Shown here piece after piece: positions 34,494 through 43,143 of a stretch of 64,000 bases of DNA. This stretch comes from a virus. Each line of letters starts with the position of its first letter. The first letter of the stretch is position 1. The notes under the pieces were generated by a model that saw only the letters and a list, made by a program, of their open reading frames with translations, made no database searches and had not been told where the DNA came from. The DNA is taken from positions 62,001-126,000 of IMG/VR virus record IMGVR_UViG_3300035665_003403, one strand, 5' to 3'. Made by a program: the position numbers and the translations under genes.

Positions 34494-35290
34494 TGAAAAA
34501 AGAATTTACAATATCTATAGTAATCCCAGTACATGAATTAACTGATATTACAAAAAAAACGCTTGAATTAGCTTTAAAAAGTGTTGAAGCACAACAAGTA
34601 CAACCTAATGAATTAATTATTGTGGCACCCAAAGATTCTGAAGTCATAACATACTTAAATTCATTACCAGAGTCACCCCTATCAACTATTACTAAGATTA
34701 TTGAGAATGATGGTAATACTGATTTTGCCTCACAAATTAACCTAGGTGTTAAATCAGCAACATCTGATTGGGTTAATATCTTAGAATTTGATGATGAACT
34801 AGCTAACATCTGGATTAAGAATGTAAAACAATACGCAACAGCATATGAGGATTGTGATATATACTTACCAATAGTAATAGATGTTAACACCAATAATGAA
34901 TTCCAGGCTTTAGCCAATGAAGTTGTTTGGGCTAATAGCTTCTCAGATGAACTAGGTATTCTAGACCACAATGCATTATTAGCTTATCAAAACTTTAAAA
35001 CGGATGGTATGGCGATTAAAAAATCAGTTTTTGAAGAGTTAGGTGGACTTAAGAGTAACGTAAAATTAATGTTTATGTATGAGTTTTTGTTAAGGGCTAC
35101 ATTTTTTTCAAAAAAAGTTATGGTTATACCAAAATTTGGTTATAAACACATTAATATGAGGGATGGTTCATTGTTTCATACTTACAAACAAACTATTGAC
35201 CCAGCAGAGGCTAGATGGCTTTTATCTATGGCTAAGAAAGAATTTTACTTTAAAAAAGATAGAGATATAACGTATATCACAACTGCTTAA
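34493..35290 (+). CDS. Glycosyltransferase family 2-like
   Basis: This is a 265-residue GT-A protein: FTISIVIPVHELTDITKKTL, PNELIIVAPKDSEVI and WVNILEFDDELANIW, where FDDE is the metal-binding site. GYKHINMRDGSLFHTYKQTI ends the domain. It starts in the stop of the previous gene (TAATG) and is followed two bases later by the sigma-factor gene. Confidence 0.82.
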   Translation: MKKEFTISIVIPVHELTDITKKTLELALKSVEAQQVQPNELIIVAPKDSEVITYLNSLPESPLSTITKIIENDGNTDFASQINLGVKSATSDWVNILEFDDELANIWIKNVKQYATAYEDCDIYLPIVIDVNTNNEFQALANEVVWANSFSDELGILDHNALLAYQNFKTDGMAIKKSVFEELGGLKSNVKLMFMYEFLLRATFFSKKVMVIPKFGYKHINMRDGSLFHTYKQTIDPAEARWLLSMAKKEFYFKKDRDITYITTA

Positions 35291-35291
35291 T

Positions 35292-36005
35292 ATGCCACCA
35301 AAAAAGAAACCAACAAGTTCTGGAAATTATTTTGGTGAAAAGGAAGAATTGGCTGTAATTAAACTATTAAGTAGTACAGAAATTAACGAAAGAAGTAAAA
35401 TTTATAGTGAAGAATTAGTGTTACCTATCAATAAAATGATTGAATCCATTATTAGAAAATATAAACTATATAGTAAATTTGATTCATTTGAGGATGTACA
35501 TGCTGATACAGTATCTTTCTTGATTACCAAAGCACATATGTTTGACCACAATAAAGGACATAAAGCATACTCGTATTTAGGTACGATATGTAAAAACCAC
35601 TTATTAGGTATGGTTGATTCAGAAAACAAAAAAATAAAAAGAAATATTTCATATGAAGATATTTCTGAATCAATAGAGGATGATGAAAAATTCTCATACA
35701 CCATTGATTCAAATGGTAAAACAATATCGGAAACTATAAATAATTTAATCAAACAAATTGAAATAGAAATCGATAAGGATAGTGGTAAGAAAAAATTAAG
35801 TGAAAATGAAATAAAAGTTGGTTTTGCATTGATTGATATCCTTAAAAATTGGGATAACATATTTTCAACACCTAAACCAGACCACAAATATAATAGATTA
35901 TCGGCACTTGAAACAATGAGGGATTATACTAACTTATCAACAAAAGATATTAGAGTTGCAATGAAAAGATTTAAAAATATTTACCAATTATTGAAGTTTT
36001 CTTAG
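35292..36005 (+). CDS. Late transcription sigma factor (gp55-like)
   Basis: This is a 237-residue protein. MIESIIRKYKLYSKFDSFED, VHADTVSFLITKAHMFDHNK followed by GHKAYSYLGTICKNHLLGMV resembles sigma region 2 as in T4 gp55 (helices with 'FD...K..A.AY...C.N'), and the C-terminus (LSTKDIRVAMKRFKNIYQLL) is a helix-turn-helix-like end. T4 gp55 directs host RNA polymerase to TATAAATA late promoters with help of the sliding clamp. Identity is by pattern, not search. The recurring ATATTTAT boxes in this window are the natural candidate targets. Confidence 0.75.
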   Translation: MPPKKKPTSSGNYFGEKEELAVIKLLSSTEINERSKIYSEELVLPINKMIESIIRKYKLYSKFDSFEDVHADTVSFLITKAHMFDHNKGHKAYSYLGTICKNHLLGMVDSENKKIKRNISYEDISESIEDDEKFSYTIDSNGKTISETINNLIKQIEIEIDKDSGKKKLSENEIKVGFALIDILKNWDNIFSTPKPDHKYNRLSALETMRDYTNLSTKDIRVAMKRFKNIYQLLKFS

Positions 36006-36023
36006 TAAAATCAATATTCTTGG

Positions 36024-36032
36024 ATATTTATA
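36024..36032 (+). promoter_or_regulatory. Late-type promoter box (ATATTTATA)
   Basis: ATATTTATA followed by AATAAAAATACT and the ATG at 36045, almost the same leader as at 2991..3010. It opens the baseplate operon. Confidence 0.55.
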
Positions 36033-36044
36033 AATAAAAATACT

Positions 36045-36428
36045 ATGCCAAGGAGAGTAAAACAAAAAATAGAATTAAATAAACTTGATAGCCTAGGTGG
36101 GTTAGCACAAGAAATATATAATGATGCATGTTTACAAATAAAAGATGCACAAGGTGGTATTGATGTACTAACCACTTCAACACTACCAACAGATGTAATT
36201 GACCACACAAATATAGCCAAGGAAAAAGCAAATTTCCTTAAGGTTAAAGATTCAGCTATAAAAATAAAATTAGAAGTAGCTAAATTACAACGAGATATCA
36301 TACAAAATAATGGTGATACTGATAAGGTTATAACAGAAAAAACTGGTGGGGCAACTGCCGATGATTTTTCTGAAATTAGAGAAATGTTGAAAAATGGTGG
36401 TATGAATAAAAATTTAATTGAAGACTAA
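36045..36428 (+). CDS. Uncharacterised helical phage protein
   Basis: This is a 127-residue protein (MPRRVKQKIELNKLDSLGGL) with a basic start, long helices (NFLKVKDSAIKIKLEVAKLQ RDI) and a Gly/Asp end. The size and coiled coil would suit a small terminase, but its position at the head of the baseplate operon does not help, and the large terminase is 22 kb away. Stop and next start overlap. Confidence 0.6.
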   Translation: MPRRVKQKIELNKLDSLGGLAQEIYNDACLQIKDAQGGIDVLTTSTLPTDVIDHTNIAKEKANFLKVKDSAIKIKLEVAKLQRDIIQNNGDTDKVITEKTGGATADDFSEIREMLKNGGMNKNLIED

Positions 36429-37837
36429 TGGCAATTATTGACAAAAAAAAGAAAATTTTTGGTGACATTGCAGCCGCTAAAACAATTGTGGATGGGTTAC
36501 CAAAGTTAAAATTATCTTCATCATTTGCTTCAATAACTAATGGTGGTGATTCAATTTCTTTTTTGAGTGATTTATTAAAATCGTTAGTTGGTTATGAAAA
36601 ACTTAATGATATTATAGTTGATTTATTAACTTACTCAATAAATGAGTTAGATTTAACCCTAAAACAATCTATAAAAAATGAATTAAAGTCAATTGTAAAT
36701 TGTGGTTTAAACCCAAGTATACCAAGCTATATGTTGTATGGGTCAACTGGAGTTATTACCCCAGTAAAAAAAATAGATTATTTTAATAAGATGTTAACCT
36801 CACCAAATAGTTTGGTTGGTTCATTAATTTATAAAGATATATCCAATGGATTATCTAGTTCTGATTTCAACACTTTTTTATATTATACAATACAAAATAA
36901 TGGTACACCACAAAACTGGGGATTAACCAATAATGGTTTTGATTTATTATCGATTCAATTTAATCAAATATCAACACCAAATAACTCATTAAAAATAACA
37001 ACATCACAAAATTATGTTGGGTCGTTAACCGATTTAAATAACTCATATGTTGATAGCTTAAAATTAATCAACACTGAAGGATTATTATTCAATATCCTAG
37101 ATAATATATTTGGTACCATGTCTAACACAATAAATAAAAGTGTTATACAAATAGAAAATGAATTAAGATTAAAAAATATCGTATCGAATATTATTGATAA
37201 TGATGATGAGGATGAGTCGAAATCAATATTCGATATAAACACACAAAATATCGAATCTAAAGCCAATTCAATTAAGAATGGTACAAACACATTAAATCTT
37301 AATACAAACGTAACCACAAGCATACCAATAGACTTATTATCTGATTTAAATTCGTCATTGAATTCAGTTACACAATTAAATGATAAAAAGAATGTATTAA
37401 CAAGCGGAATAAACTCAATAGGTAACACACTAAATAATTTTACTAATAAACCAAATGATGATAAAGCAATAAAATTGAATTTTATTCAAGATATGATTAA
37501 CCAAATAACCAAATCTTTAACAAATGTTATTCTATCACCACCAGTTGTTACAATATTTTTAATAAATTATAAGATAATGTATGGTCAAAATGCCGAATAT
37601 GTTGATGGGGTTGATTTTTTAAAACAAAATAAAACTCTAATTTCAACAATAATCGATAACATTAGAGATTCAATTAGTAAAAAATTATTATCGATTGTTT
37701 TAAAAGAAGTAACTAGATTAGCCGCTGAATCAGCTTTTAATATAGAAACTGAAAAAATAAAAAATAGGTCTGGTCAAATACTTAGTTTAGTTGGTGTACC
37801 ACAAGATATCATAAGACAAATTAGTGGATTAATATAA
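36428..37837 (+). CDS. Large uncharacterised protein in baseplate operon
   Basis: This is a 469-residue, Ser/Asn/Ile-rich, mainly helical protein (MAIIDKKKKIFGDIAAAKTI) with a hydrophobic PPVVTIFLINYKIMYG stretch near residue 370. Its position just upstream of the gp5-like gene suggests a baseplate hub or tail-tube-associated protein, but I see no family signature. The stop codon overlaps the next ATG. Confidence 0.6.
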   Translation: MAIIDKKKKIFGDIAAAKTIVDGLPKLKLSSSFASITNGGDSISFLSDLLKSLVGYEKLNDIIVDLLTYSINELDLTLKQSIKNELKSIVNCGLNPSIPSYMLYGSTGVITPVKKIDYFNKMLTSPNSLVGSLIYKDISNGLSSSDFNTFLYYTIQNNGTPQNWGLTNNGFDLLSIQFNQISTPNNSLKITTSQNYVGSLTDLNNSYVDSLKLINTEGLLFNILDNIFGTMSNTINKSVIQIENELRLKNIVSNIIDNDDEDESKSIFDINTQNIESKANSIKNGTNTLNLNTNVTTSIPIDLLSDLNSSLNSVTQLNDKKNVLTSGINSIGNTLNNFTNKPNDDKAIKLNFIQDMINQITKSLTNVILSPPVVTIFLINYKIMYGQNAEYVDGVDFLKQNKTLISTIIDNIRDSISKKLLSIVLKEVTRLAAESAFNIETEKIKNRSGQILSLVGVPQDIIRQISGLI

Positions 37838-38265
37838 TGAGTGAAAAAATTATTTCAAAAAATAAAGGTATTGGTTCTATAAATAATATTATAAAAACCA
37901 TTTCAGCTGCATTCAAAACACAAGAAAAACCAATAGCACCACTACCACCACCATTAATATTAAGTGGTGCTAATTTACGTGTTGGATTAAGTTCAAAAGC
38001 TATTGCTGGTAGAGTTATATCCAGGCTATCTGAAGCTGGATTACCAGTTGGTGATGTATATGCTGATGGACCAAATACATTTGAAGCAGCACTAACAATA
38101 ACAATTGAAGAAATAATATCAGCCATGTTGACTGAAGCTAAAGTTGAACTTGTTATACCACCTGGAACCAATGTAACAACAGTTGGATTAGGAAATTTAG
38201 GTATACCAGTAATATCTCAAGGAGCAACAACAAATATGGGTGTTGGTAATGGAGTTATAAGATAA
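37837..38265 (+). CDS. Uncharacterised protein in baseplate operon
   Basis: This is a 142-residue protein. A Lys-rich start is followed by APLPPPLILSGANLRVGLSS and a Gly/Val-rich end (VVELVIPPGTNVTTVGLGNL-like), giving a beta-rich, low-charge tail. This composition fits a small baseplate or spike-associated protein; inferred from neighbours only. Confidence 0.55.
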   Translation: MSEKIISKNKGIGSINNIIKTISAAFKTQEKPIAPLPPPLILSGANLRVGLSSKAIAGRVISRLSEAGLPVGDVYADGPNTFEAALTITIEEIISAMLTEAKVELVIPPGTNVTTVGLGNLGIPVISQGATTNMGVGNGVIR

Positions 38266-38268
38266 GTT

Positions 38269-38457
38269 ATGAATAAATTTGAATCTAAAAACAACAACGA
38301 AATACTATTCGAAATTAAGAAAATGGAAATCGAACATGAAAGTATTAAACAAAAAATGCTTAAAGACCATGATAGATTAATTGAGGTTGAAAAAGATTTT
38401 ATTGAAGCTAATATCATTTTAATGAGTAGACTTAAAGCTAATGGACGGAAAATTTAA
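38269..38457 (+). CDS. Small coiled-coil protein
   Basis: This is a 62-residue protein, MNKFESKNNNEILFEIKKME and onward: highly charged and helical throughout, probably a coiled coil. It overlaps the start of the gp5-like gene by 17 bases and is therefore likely to be co-translated with it. Confidence 0.6.
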   Translation: MNKFESKNNNEILFEIKKMEIEHESIKQKMLKDHDRLIEVEKDFIEANIILMSRLKANGRKI

Positions 38458-39403
38458 TATAAACAAACCAAACCCATATCAGTCACATGGTATCCCAAAT
38501 ATATTAGATATAGGTGAAGTTATTTCCATTGATGACCCAGATGGTACTGGTAGAATAAAAGTTAGAGTAAAGGGGTCAGCTAATTTAGGTGGGAATGATT
38601 CGCAATCAACTGATAACATAAATTTTGCATTCCCATTACTACCCAAATTCTTTCACTCACCAATAAAAAAGGGTGAGGCTGTATTTGTCATGTCATTATC
38701 AATCGATGATAAACATACAAATAAATTTTATATTGGACCAATTATTTCTCAACTTCAGAAATTACCAAATGACCCATATAATTTTTCAGCTTTTGCTGGT
38801 CTTGAGAATAAATTCCAAGGCCCAGACTCTAATGTTAATACTATACCAGAATTAAATGGTGTTTTCCCAGAAACTCAAGACGTTATTGTTCAAGGAAGAA
38901 AAAACGCTGACATTTTATTTAAAGATAGTGAAATATTAATAAGAGCTGGTAAGTATTTGAAGAAAATAAAAGATGACAATAACCCATTTGATTTTTCTTT
39001 CAATAATAAAACACAAGCCTTTATTCAATTAAAGGATAATGTTAAAGTAGATGTTGATAAAGATAATACCCCTATCATGGGTTCTATAGTCAACATAGTT
39101 TCAAATAAAATTAACCTATTATCATACTCAAAATCACAAATATTTAATATTCCAGTACCAGATGGTATGATTTCAAATGAAACTATGGAACAAATATTAG
39201 AAGAAGCTTATAGAGTCCCAAAGGGTGAAATATTAATAGAGTATCTTGAATTAGCTGAAGCAGCATTGTTATACCATTACCATAATGGTACAACACCAAC
39301 AGACCTTAAAGGGGATGGAAACCAAAGCCCAGTTGAAAATTTCAAAAAATTAGGACCAAAATTAAGACAAATTATGTTATCGGATAACGTAAGGATAAAT
39401 TAA
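38441..39403 (+). CDS. Baseplate hub protein with gp5-type OB fold
   Basis: This is a 320-residue protein. ILDIGEVISIDDPDGTGRIK VRVKG, FAFPLLPKFFHSPIKKGEAV FVM and KFYIGPIISQLQ follow the OB-fold pattern of T4 gp5/VgrG N-termini ('GxVxxxxDPxxxGRVRVR', 'PLLP', 'PxVGExV'). No lysozyme domain or long beta-helix repeat is present, so cell-wall digestion and the spike tip must be provided by other proteins. It is the last plus-strand gene before the antisense RHH-HNH unit. Confidence 0.85.
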   Translation: MDGKFNINKPNPYQSHGIPNILDIGEVISIDDPDGTGRIKVRVKGSANLGGNDSQSTDNINFAFPLLPKFFHSPIKKGEAVFVMSLSIDDKHTNKFYIGPIISQLQKLPNDPYNFSAFAGLENKFQGPDSNVNTIPELNGVFPETQDVIVQGRKNADILFKDSEILIRAGKYLKKIKDDNNPFDFSFNNKTQAFIQLKDNVKVDVDKDNTPIMGSIVNIVSNKINLLSYSKSQIFNIPVPDGMISNETMEQILEEAYRVPKGEILIEYLELAEAALLYHYHNGTTPTDLKGDGNQSPVENFKKLGPKLRQIMLSDNVRIN

Positions 39404-39408
39404 ATATT

Positions 39409-40146
39409 TTATTTACCTCTATTTAAATTACCCTCATATATAACACCATTTATTTCTCTTGTTGTTGCCCATAGGGGTCTTAAGTTAGATAATGCGTTTA
39501 CAACAGATGGTAAACTATCTTTATCAAATTCACAAACTTTCTTGATGTGGTCAACATGCCATTCACCATGATTATCCCAACTCATACCTTCAGTAAATAA
39601 AGATGATATATGATTTTTAAGTTCTAAAGCTGAATAACCTAGTAAATCAATAGTTTTACCGTTTTTACTCATGCCGATTCTCCTTAAAGCTGACCTCAAA
39701 ACTTCTCTCCAAGCAAACACATGTGGGTTCATTTTTTTTATTTTTACCATAGATTTCCTACGAGTTTCTTTTAATTTTTCTGGATTTAATTCACAATATT
39801 TTTTTTGATAATCCTTTATTTTTTCTGGATTTGATTCACGATATTCTTTTTGTTTTAATAAAATAGTTTCTTTGTTTTCGTTATATTGTTTAATCCCATT
39901 TTCTTTAATCTTTTTTGAGTTAGCTTCACGATATTTTTTACTATATTCACGTATTTTCTCTTTATTTTTAATTTTATGTTTATGATAAGCATTATTTCTA
40001 CTTTCTTTTACTTTTTCTGGATTATTTATACAATATTCTTTACGTTTTAATAAAGTTTTTTGTTTATTTTTTTCGTAACTTTTTTTACTTTTTTTACGCT
40101 GAGCTTCTTTCTTCTCTTCTTCTGTAAAATACTTTTTTACACTCAT
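39409..40146 (-). CDS. HNH endonuclease, probably free-standing homing enzyme
   Basis: This is a 245-residue protein. The first 150 residues are Lys/Glu-rich with about ten imperfect repeats built on (N)PEK(I/V)K(E/D)(Y/S) and EN(K), probably a long DNA-binding helix or repeat array. The C-terminal third has WDNHGEWHVDHIKKVCEFDK, NALSNLRPLWATTREINGV, an HNH core (DH, N, and final N). It starts two bases after the RHH gene, antisense to the tail genes on both sides, as expected for a mobile gene inserted between late operons. Confidence 0.88.
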   Translation of the reverse strand: MSVKKYFTEEEKKEAQRKKSKKSYEKNKQKTLLKRKEYCINNPEKVKESRNNAYHKHKIKNKEKIREYSKKYREANSKKIKENGIKQYNENKETILLKQKEYRESNPEKIKDYQKKYCELNPEKLKETRRKSMVKIKKMNPHVFAWREVLRSALRRIGMSKNGKTIDLLGYSALELKNHISSLFTEGMSWDNHGEWHVDHIKKVCEFDKDSLPSVVNALSNLRPLWATTREINGVIYEGNLNRGK

Positions 40147-40148
40147 GA

Positions 40149-40310
40149 TTATTTACTTGTCATATCTTCTTTCATTATTAATCTTATACGTTTACTCATT
40201 GAGTACCCATTTTTATCGCAAAAAAGTTTAAACTCATCTTTAAATTCTTTTGTCATTCTTATAGGAAATATTTCATCCATTTCATTTTTATAAATTCTTG
40301 GTCTTGCCAT
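40149..40310 (-). CDS. Small ribbon-helix-helix-like DNA-binding protein
   Basis: Minus-strand ATG 40310 gives 53 residues: MARPRIYKNEMDEIFPIRMT, then KEFKDEFKLFCDKNGYSMSK and RIRLIMKEDM. A short beta strand (IFPIRMT) and two helices with 'MSKRIRLIM' match the Arc/CopG ribbon-helix-helix form. It is co-transcribed with the HNH gene and probably represses it; a perfect palindrome sits 26 bases upstream. Confidence 0.75.
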   Translation of the reverse strand: MARPRIYKNEMDEIFPIRMTKEFKDEFKLFCDKNGYSMSKRIRLIMKEDMTSK

Positions 40311-40325
40311 ACTATTTTGTTTATA

Positions 40326-40347
40326 CATAAATATACAAAATATTTTG
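40326..40347 (-). promoter_or_regulatory. Promoter box and 12-bp palindrome, possible RHH operator
   Basis: CAAAATATTTTG (40336..40347) is a perfect palindrome, next to the minus-strand box ATATTTATG (40326..40334), which lies 15 bases before the RHH start. RHH repressors bind such short palindromes as dimers, so autoregulation is plausible but inferred. Confidence 0.45.
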
Positions 40348-40388
40348 AAAAAATAAAGTTAATGAATAATTTATTTATAAGTTTATAG

Positions 40389-40397
40389 ATATTTATA
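40389..40397 (+). promoter_or_regulatory. Late-type promoter box (ATATTTATA)
   Basis: ATATTTATA, 15 bases before the ATG at 40413. It restarts late transcription to the right of the antisense insertion. Confidence 0.5.
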
Positions 40398-40412
40398 GAT
40401 AAATCAATAATC

Positions 40413-41813
40413 ATGGTAATAAGAACATTCTTCAGTAAGAATAACACTATAATTAATAACAGAAACATCAATACTGGAAGAAATCCGATAGTTGAATTAT
40501 ATTTTGGAGGTACTGATGCTACAAACACATTTAGTAGATTCATATTTAATTTTGACGTAGAGCGACTTAAATCACTTTATACTGGTAATACATTCACTGA
40601 CCTAACTAAATTAACACACACACTTAAATTAACCAATACGGGTTCTTTTGATACAGGTCTTTTAAATGGTAATTTCCAAGAAAAAAATAGAGCATCGTCT
40701 TTTGATTTAATTCTATTTAAGATACAACAAGATTGGGATGAAGGTGTTGGTTATGATTATGGGACATCAACACCAATATTAGGTGAAAACCCAACTTCAG
40801 TTATCCCATCAAATTGGGAACAAGCACAAACAGGTGTGTTTTGGTCTGGTGGTACGGGTGTTTATTCTGGCTCACCAAGTGGAATTACAATAACAACACA
40901 ACACTTCGATTTAGGTAATGAAAATATTAATATGGATATCACTGACTATATCAATGGTGTTATTACTGGAAATACACATCATGGTTTAGGAATTGCATTT
41001 CCTAGAGGTACTGAATTAACTCAAACTTCATCACCTAATTATGTTGGATTCTTCACCAGACATACCCAAACATTTTATGAACCGTATATTGAAACAATTT
41101 ATTCTAATCACATAACGGATGACAGAGATGATTTCTATTTAGATAAAAGAAATAAATTATACCTATACGTCAATTTATTGGGTACACCAACTAATTTAGA
41201 TTCATTACCAACAGTTTCAATATATGATAATAACGATACATTACTTATTTCAGGAAACACCGTAACTCACATTACCAAGGGTGTATACGCAACAGAATTA
41301 ACAATATATAGCTCAGCTTCAACAATAAATGATATCTATACTGATAGATGGAGCAACATAGTCATCAACGGCATTCAAAGACCATCAATTGATTTATCTT
41401 TTTCTTTAAAAGATAGCTTAGGTTATTATAATATTGGTGATAACAACATGCTTCCAAAAGAAGTATCTATTATTGTGTCTGGAATAAAAAGTAACGAAAG
41501 AATAAAACGTGGTGACACTAGAAAAGTAATCCTATTAACTAAGATACCATACACTGTAAACCAAACTCAGAAAATAGATTCTATAGAATATAGACTTTTC
41601 GTTAAAGAAGGTAACAATGAAATAACTGTAATAGATTATCAACCAGTTGAATTGGCTAATAATCACTATTATTTCTTATTGGATACACAAAGTTTAATTC
41701 CTAATACTTATTACATTGAATTTAAAGTGGAAACCAATCTTGTGGTTAAGACATTGAATAATGTGTTTCAATTTGAAATAACAAGCCAATCATTATCCAG
41801 AAACTCACAATGA
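40413..41813 (+). CDS. Virion structural protein, probable tail/baseplate fibre component
   Basis: This is a 466-residue, beta-rich protein with many Thr, Asn and Gly residues: RNPIVELYFGGTDATNTFSR, NMDITDYINGVITGNTHHGL GIAFPR, YVGFFTRHTQTFYEPYIETI. The 'DIT..vn....g....GfgiaF' pattern recalls carbohydrate-binding-like jelly rolls in phage structural proteins. The C-terminus (SIIVSGIKSNERIKRGDTRK) looks like an immunoglobulin-type domain. No enzyme motif is seen. Confidence 0.65.
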   Translation: MVIRTFFSKNNTIINNRNINTGRNPIVELYFGGTDATNTFSRFIFNFDVERLKSLYTGNTFTDLTKLTHTLKLTNTGSFDTGLLNGNFQEKNRASSFDLILFKIQQDWDEGVGYDYGTSTPILGENPTSVIPSNWEQAQTGVFWSGGTGVYSGSPSGITITTQHFDLGNENINMDITDYINGVITGNTHHGLGIAFPRGTELTQTSSPNYVGFFTRHTQTFYEPYIETIYSNHITDDRDDFYLDKRNKLYLYVNLLGTPTNLDSLPTVSIYDNNDTLLISGNTVTHITKGVYATELTIYSSASTINDIYTDRWSNIVINGIQRPSIDLSFSLKDSLGYYNIGDNNMLPKEVSIIVSGIKSNERIKRGDTRKVILLTKIPYTVNQTQKIDSIEYRLFVKEGNNEITVIDYQPVELANNHYYFLLDTQSLIPNTYYIEFKVETNLVVKTLNNVFQFEITSQSLSRNSQ

Positions 41814-41989
41814 TAAACTCAATTAAAATTCTATTCATACTAACAATTCTATTATTTACACCATCATATTGTGGTAAGAAAAAACAAGAAAGAAAAGTCA
41901 AAAAAAATTATGAATATGATATCAAAAAACAAATCAAGAAGCATAATCAACCAAAAAGAAAAGTTATTGAGAAAAAAATAACTATTTGA
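41810..41989 (+). CDS. Small lysine-rich secreted or lipid-anchored protein (59 aa)
   Basis: ATG 41810, overlapping the preceding stop (ATGA), gives MINSIKILFILTILLFTPSY, then CGKKKQERKV and a basic tail. The hydrophobic N-terminus followed by SYCG resembles a lipoprotein signal, although PSYC is not an ideal lipobox. The mature part would be strongly basic. Function unknown; a lysis or envelope role is possible. Confidence 0.6.
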   Translation: MINSIKILFILTILLFTPSYCGKKKQERKVKKNYEYDIKKQIKKHNQPKRKVIEKKITI

Positions 41990-41991
41990 TG

Positions 41992-42021
41992 TTGACTATT
42001 TTTTAAATTAGTTTATATTTA
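41992..42021 (+). promoter_or_regulatory. Promoter candidate (TTG-N19-TATATTTA)
   Basis: TTG at 41992..41994, 19 bases, TATATTTA at 42014..42021; the latter also contains the late-type ATATTTAT. The leader to ATG 42134 would be about 110 nt, the longest in this window, and holds two copies of ATCGGT. Confidence 0.45.
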
Positions 42022-42133
42022 TTTCTGTACATTAACAAATACCCTATCGGTTTTGAGCCTTAATAAGCTTTAGAAATGTGATTTATTGCATTGAAGAAAT
42101 CGGTAAAATAACAAAAAATTAAAAACGTTAAAA

Positions 42134-42892
42134 ATGTATTACAACAAAACAATTGAGCTTAACCAAGCTCCAAGTGTTAATCTATGTATTAACAAATCTA
42201 GATTAAAAATCTACAACAAAAATAATTATTACCTTAAAGATGGTACCGAATTCAGCATTGAATTATTCAACCCTCTACGAGAATCGATTCTATGTAAGAT
42301 TTACTTAAACGGTAAATCAATATCATATAGCGGTCTTGTCCTTAAACCAGGACAAAGAGTTTTTCTAGAAAGATTCATTGATTCACCTAAGAAATTCTTA
42401 TTTGAAACTTACGAAGTGGATAATAACTCAACAACCAAAAATGCTATTGCTGAAAATGGTGATTTAAGTGTTGAGTTTTATTTGGAATCTAAACCAATCG
42501 TAGATAAGTGGTATTCTTATTCATCATATATTGACCTGTCGAACTACAATTCTGGAACCCCATTTAATTTATATAATTCTAATATTGGAACTGGTAGTTT
42601 AAATTCTGGTTCTTATGGTAGTGTCGTATCAACCAATTACTGTTCAAACGTAAACTCAAATAAAATAGAAACTGGTAGAATTGAAGAAGGTTCTAACTCT
42701 AATCAAAAATTTGTTTCATCAAATCAAAGTTTTGATATACTTCCATTCAATCTTCAATCATTTAAATTACTTCCATTAGAATCAAAATTTGTTACTTTGA
42801 AAGACACATTTGTTAAGCAATATTGTGTAAATTGTGGACATAAATTGAAACACACATATAAGTTTTGCCCATCATGCTCAACTAAAGTATAA
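42134..42892 (+). CDS. Protein with beta-sandwich N-terminus and C-terminal zinc ribbon
   Basis: This is a 252-residue protein. Residues 20-115 (TEFSIELFNPLRESILCKIY, LVLKPGQRVFLERFIDSPKK) form a beta-sandwich-like domain found in various phage proteins. A low-complexity Ser/Asn linker follows. The last 25 residues carry two CxxC pairs (CVNCGHKLKHTYKFCPSCST), a zinc ribbon. It has its own long leader and a strong terminator, so it forms a single-gene unit. Structural, decoration or regulatory roles are all possible. Confidence 0.7.
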   Translation: MYYNKTIELNQAPSVNLCINKSRLKIYNKNNYYLKDGTEFSIELFNPLRESILCKIYLNGKSISYSGLVLKPGQRVFLERFIDSPKKFLFETYEVDNNSTTKNAIAENGDLSVEFYLESKPIVDKWYSYSSYIDLSNYNSGTPFNLYNSNIGTGSLNSGSYGSVVSTNYCSNVNSNKIETGRIEEGSNSNQKFVSSNQSFDILPFNLQSFKLLPLESKFVTLKDTFVKQYCVNCGHKLKHTYKFCPSCSTKV

Positions 42893-42914
42893 TCATAAAA
42901 TTTGTTAATGTATA

Positions 42915-42949
42915 TAAAAAAAGCGTAGAAAAACTCTACGCTTTTTTTA
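42915..42949. terminator. Strong rho-independent terminator
   Basis: AAAAAAAGCGTAGA, loop AAAAC, TCTACGCTTTTTTT: an eight-base GC-containing stem extended by A/T pairs. It ends the zinc-ribbon unit and could work in both directions. Confidence 0.92.
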
Positions 42950-42956
42950 TTTTTAG

Positions 42957-42964
42957 TAAGTTTG
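42957..42964 (+). promoter_or_regulatory. Bacteroidota-type -7 box (TAAGTTTG)
   Basis: TAAGTTTG directly after the terminator and 14 bases before the ATG at 42979. No TTG at -33. Confidence 0.35.
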
Positions 42965-42978
42965 TTAAAAAAATTATT

Positions 42979-43143
42979 ATGTTATTAGCCCAAACTCAAG
43001 ATACAATCGATTCTACATTAGAAACCCTTGTTAATTCAAATTATTTAGAAATTATCAAAAACTTAGTTAACGATATTCACAATGATACCGACTTAGGTTT
43101 CGAAGTTAGAAAATTAATAAGTGATTTGACTAGTGGGTCTTAA
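42979..43143 (+). CDS. Small acidic helical protein (54 aa)
   Basis: ATG 42979 gives MLLAQTQDTIDSTLETLVNS, then NYLEIIKNLVNDIHNDTDLG and stop at 43143. It has its own -7 box and sits isolated between a terminator and a convergent minus-strand gene, overlapping the latter's end by 30 bases. Unknown function. Confidence 0.55.
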   Translation: MLLAQTQDTIDSTLETLVNSNYLEIIKNLVNDIHNDTDLGFEVRKLISDLTSGS

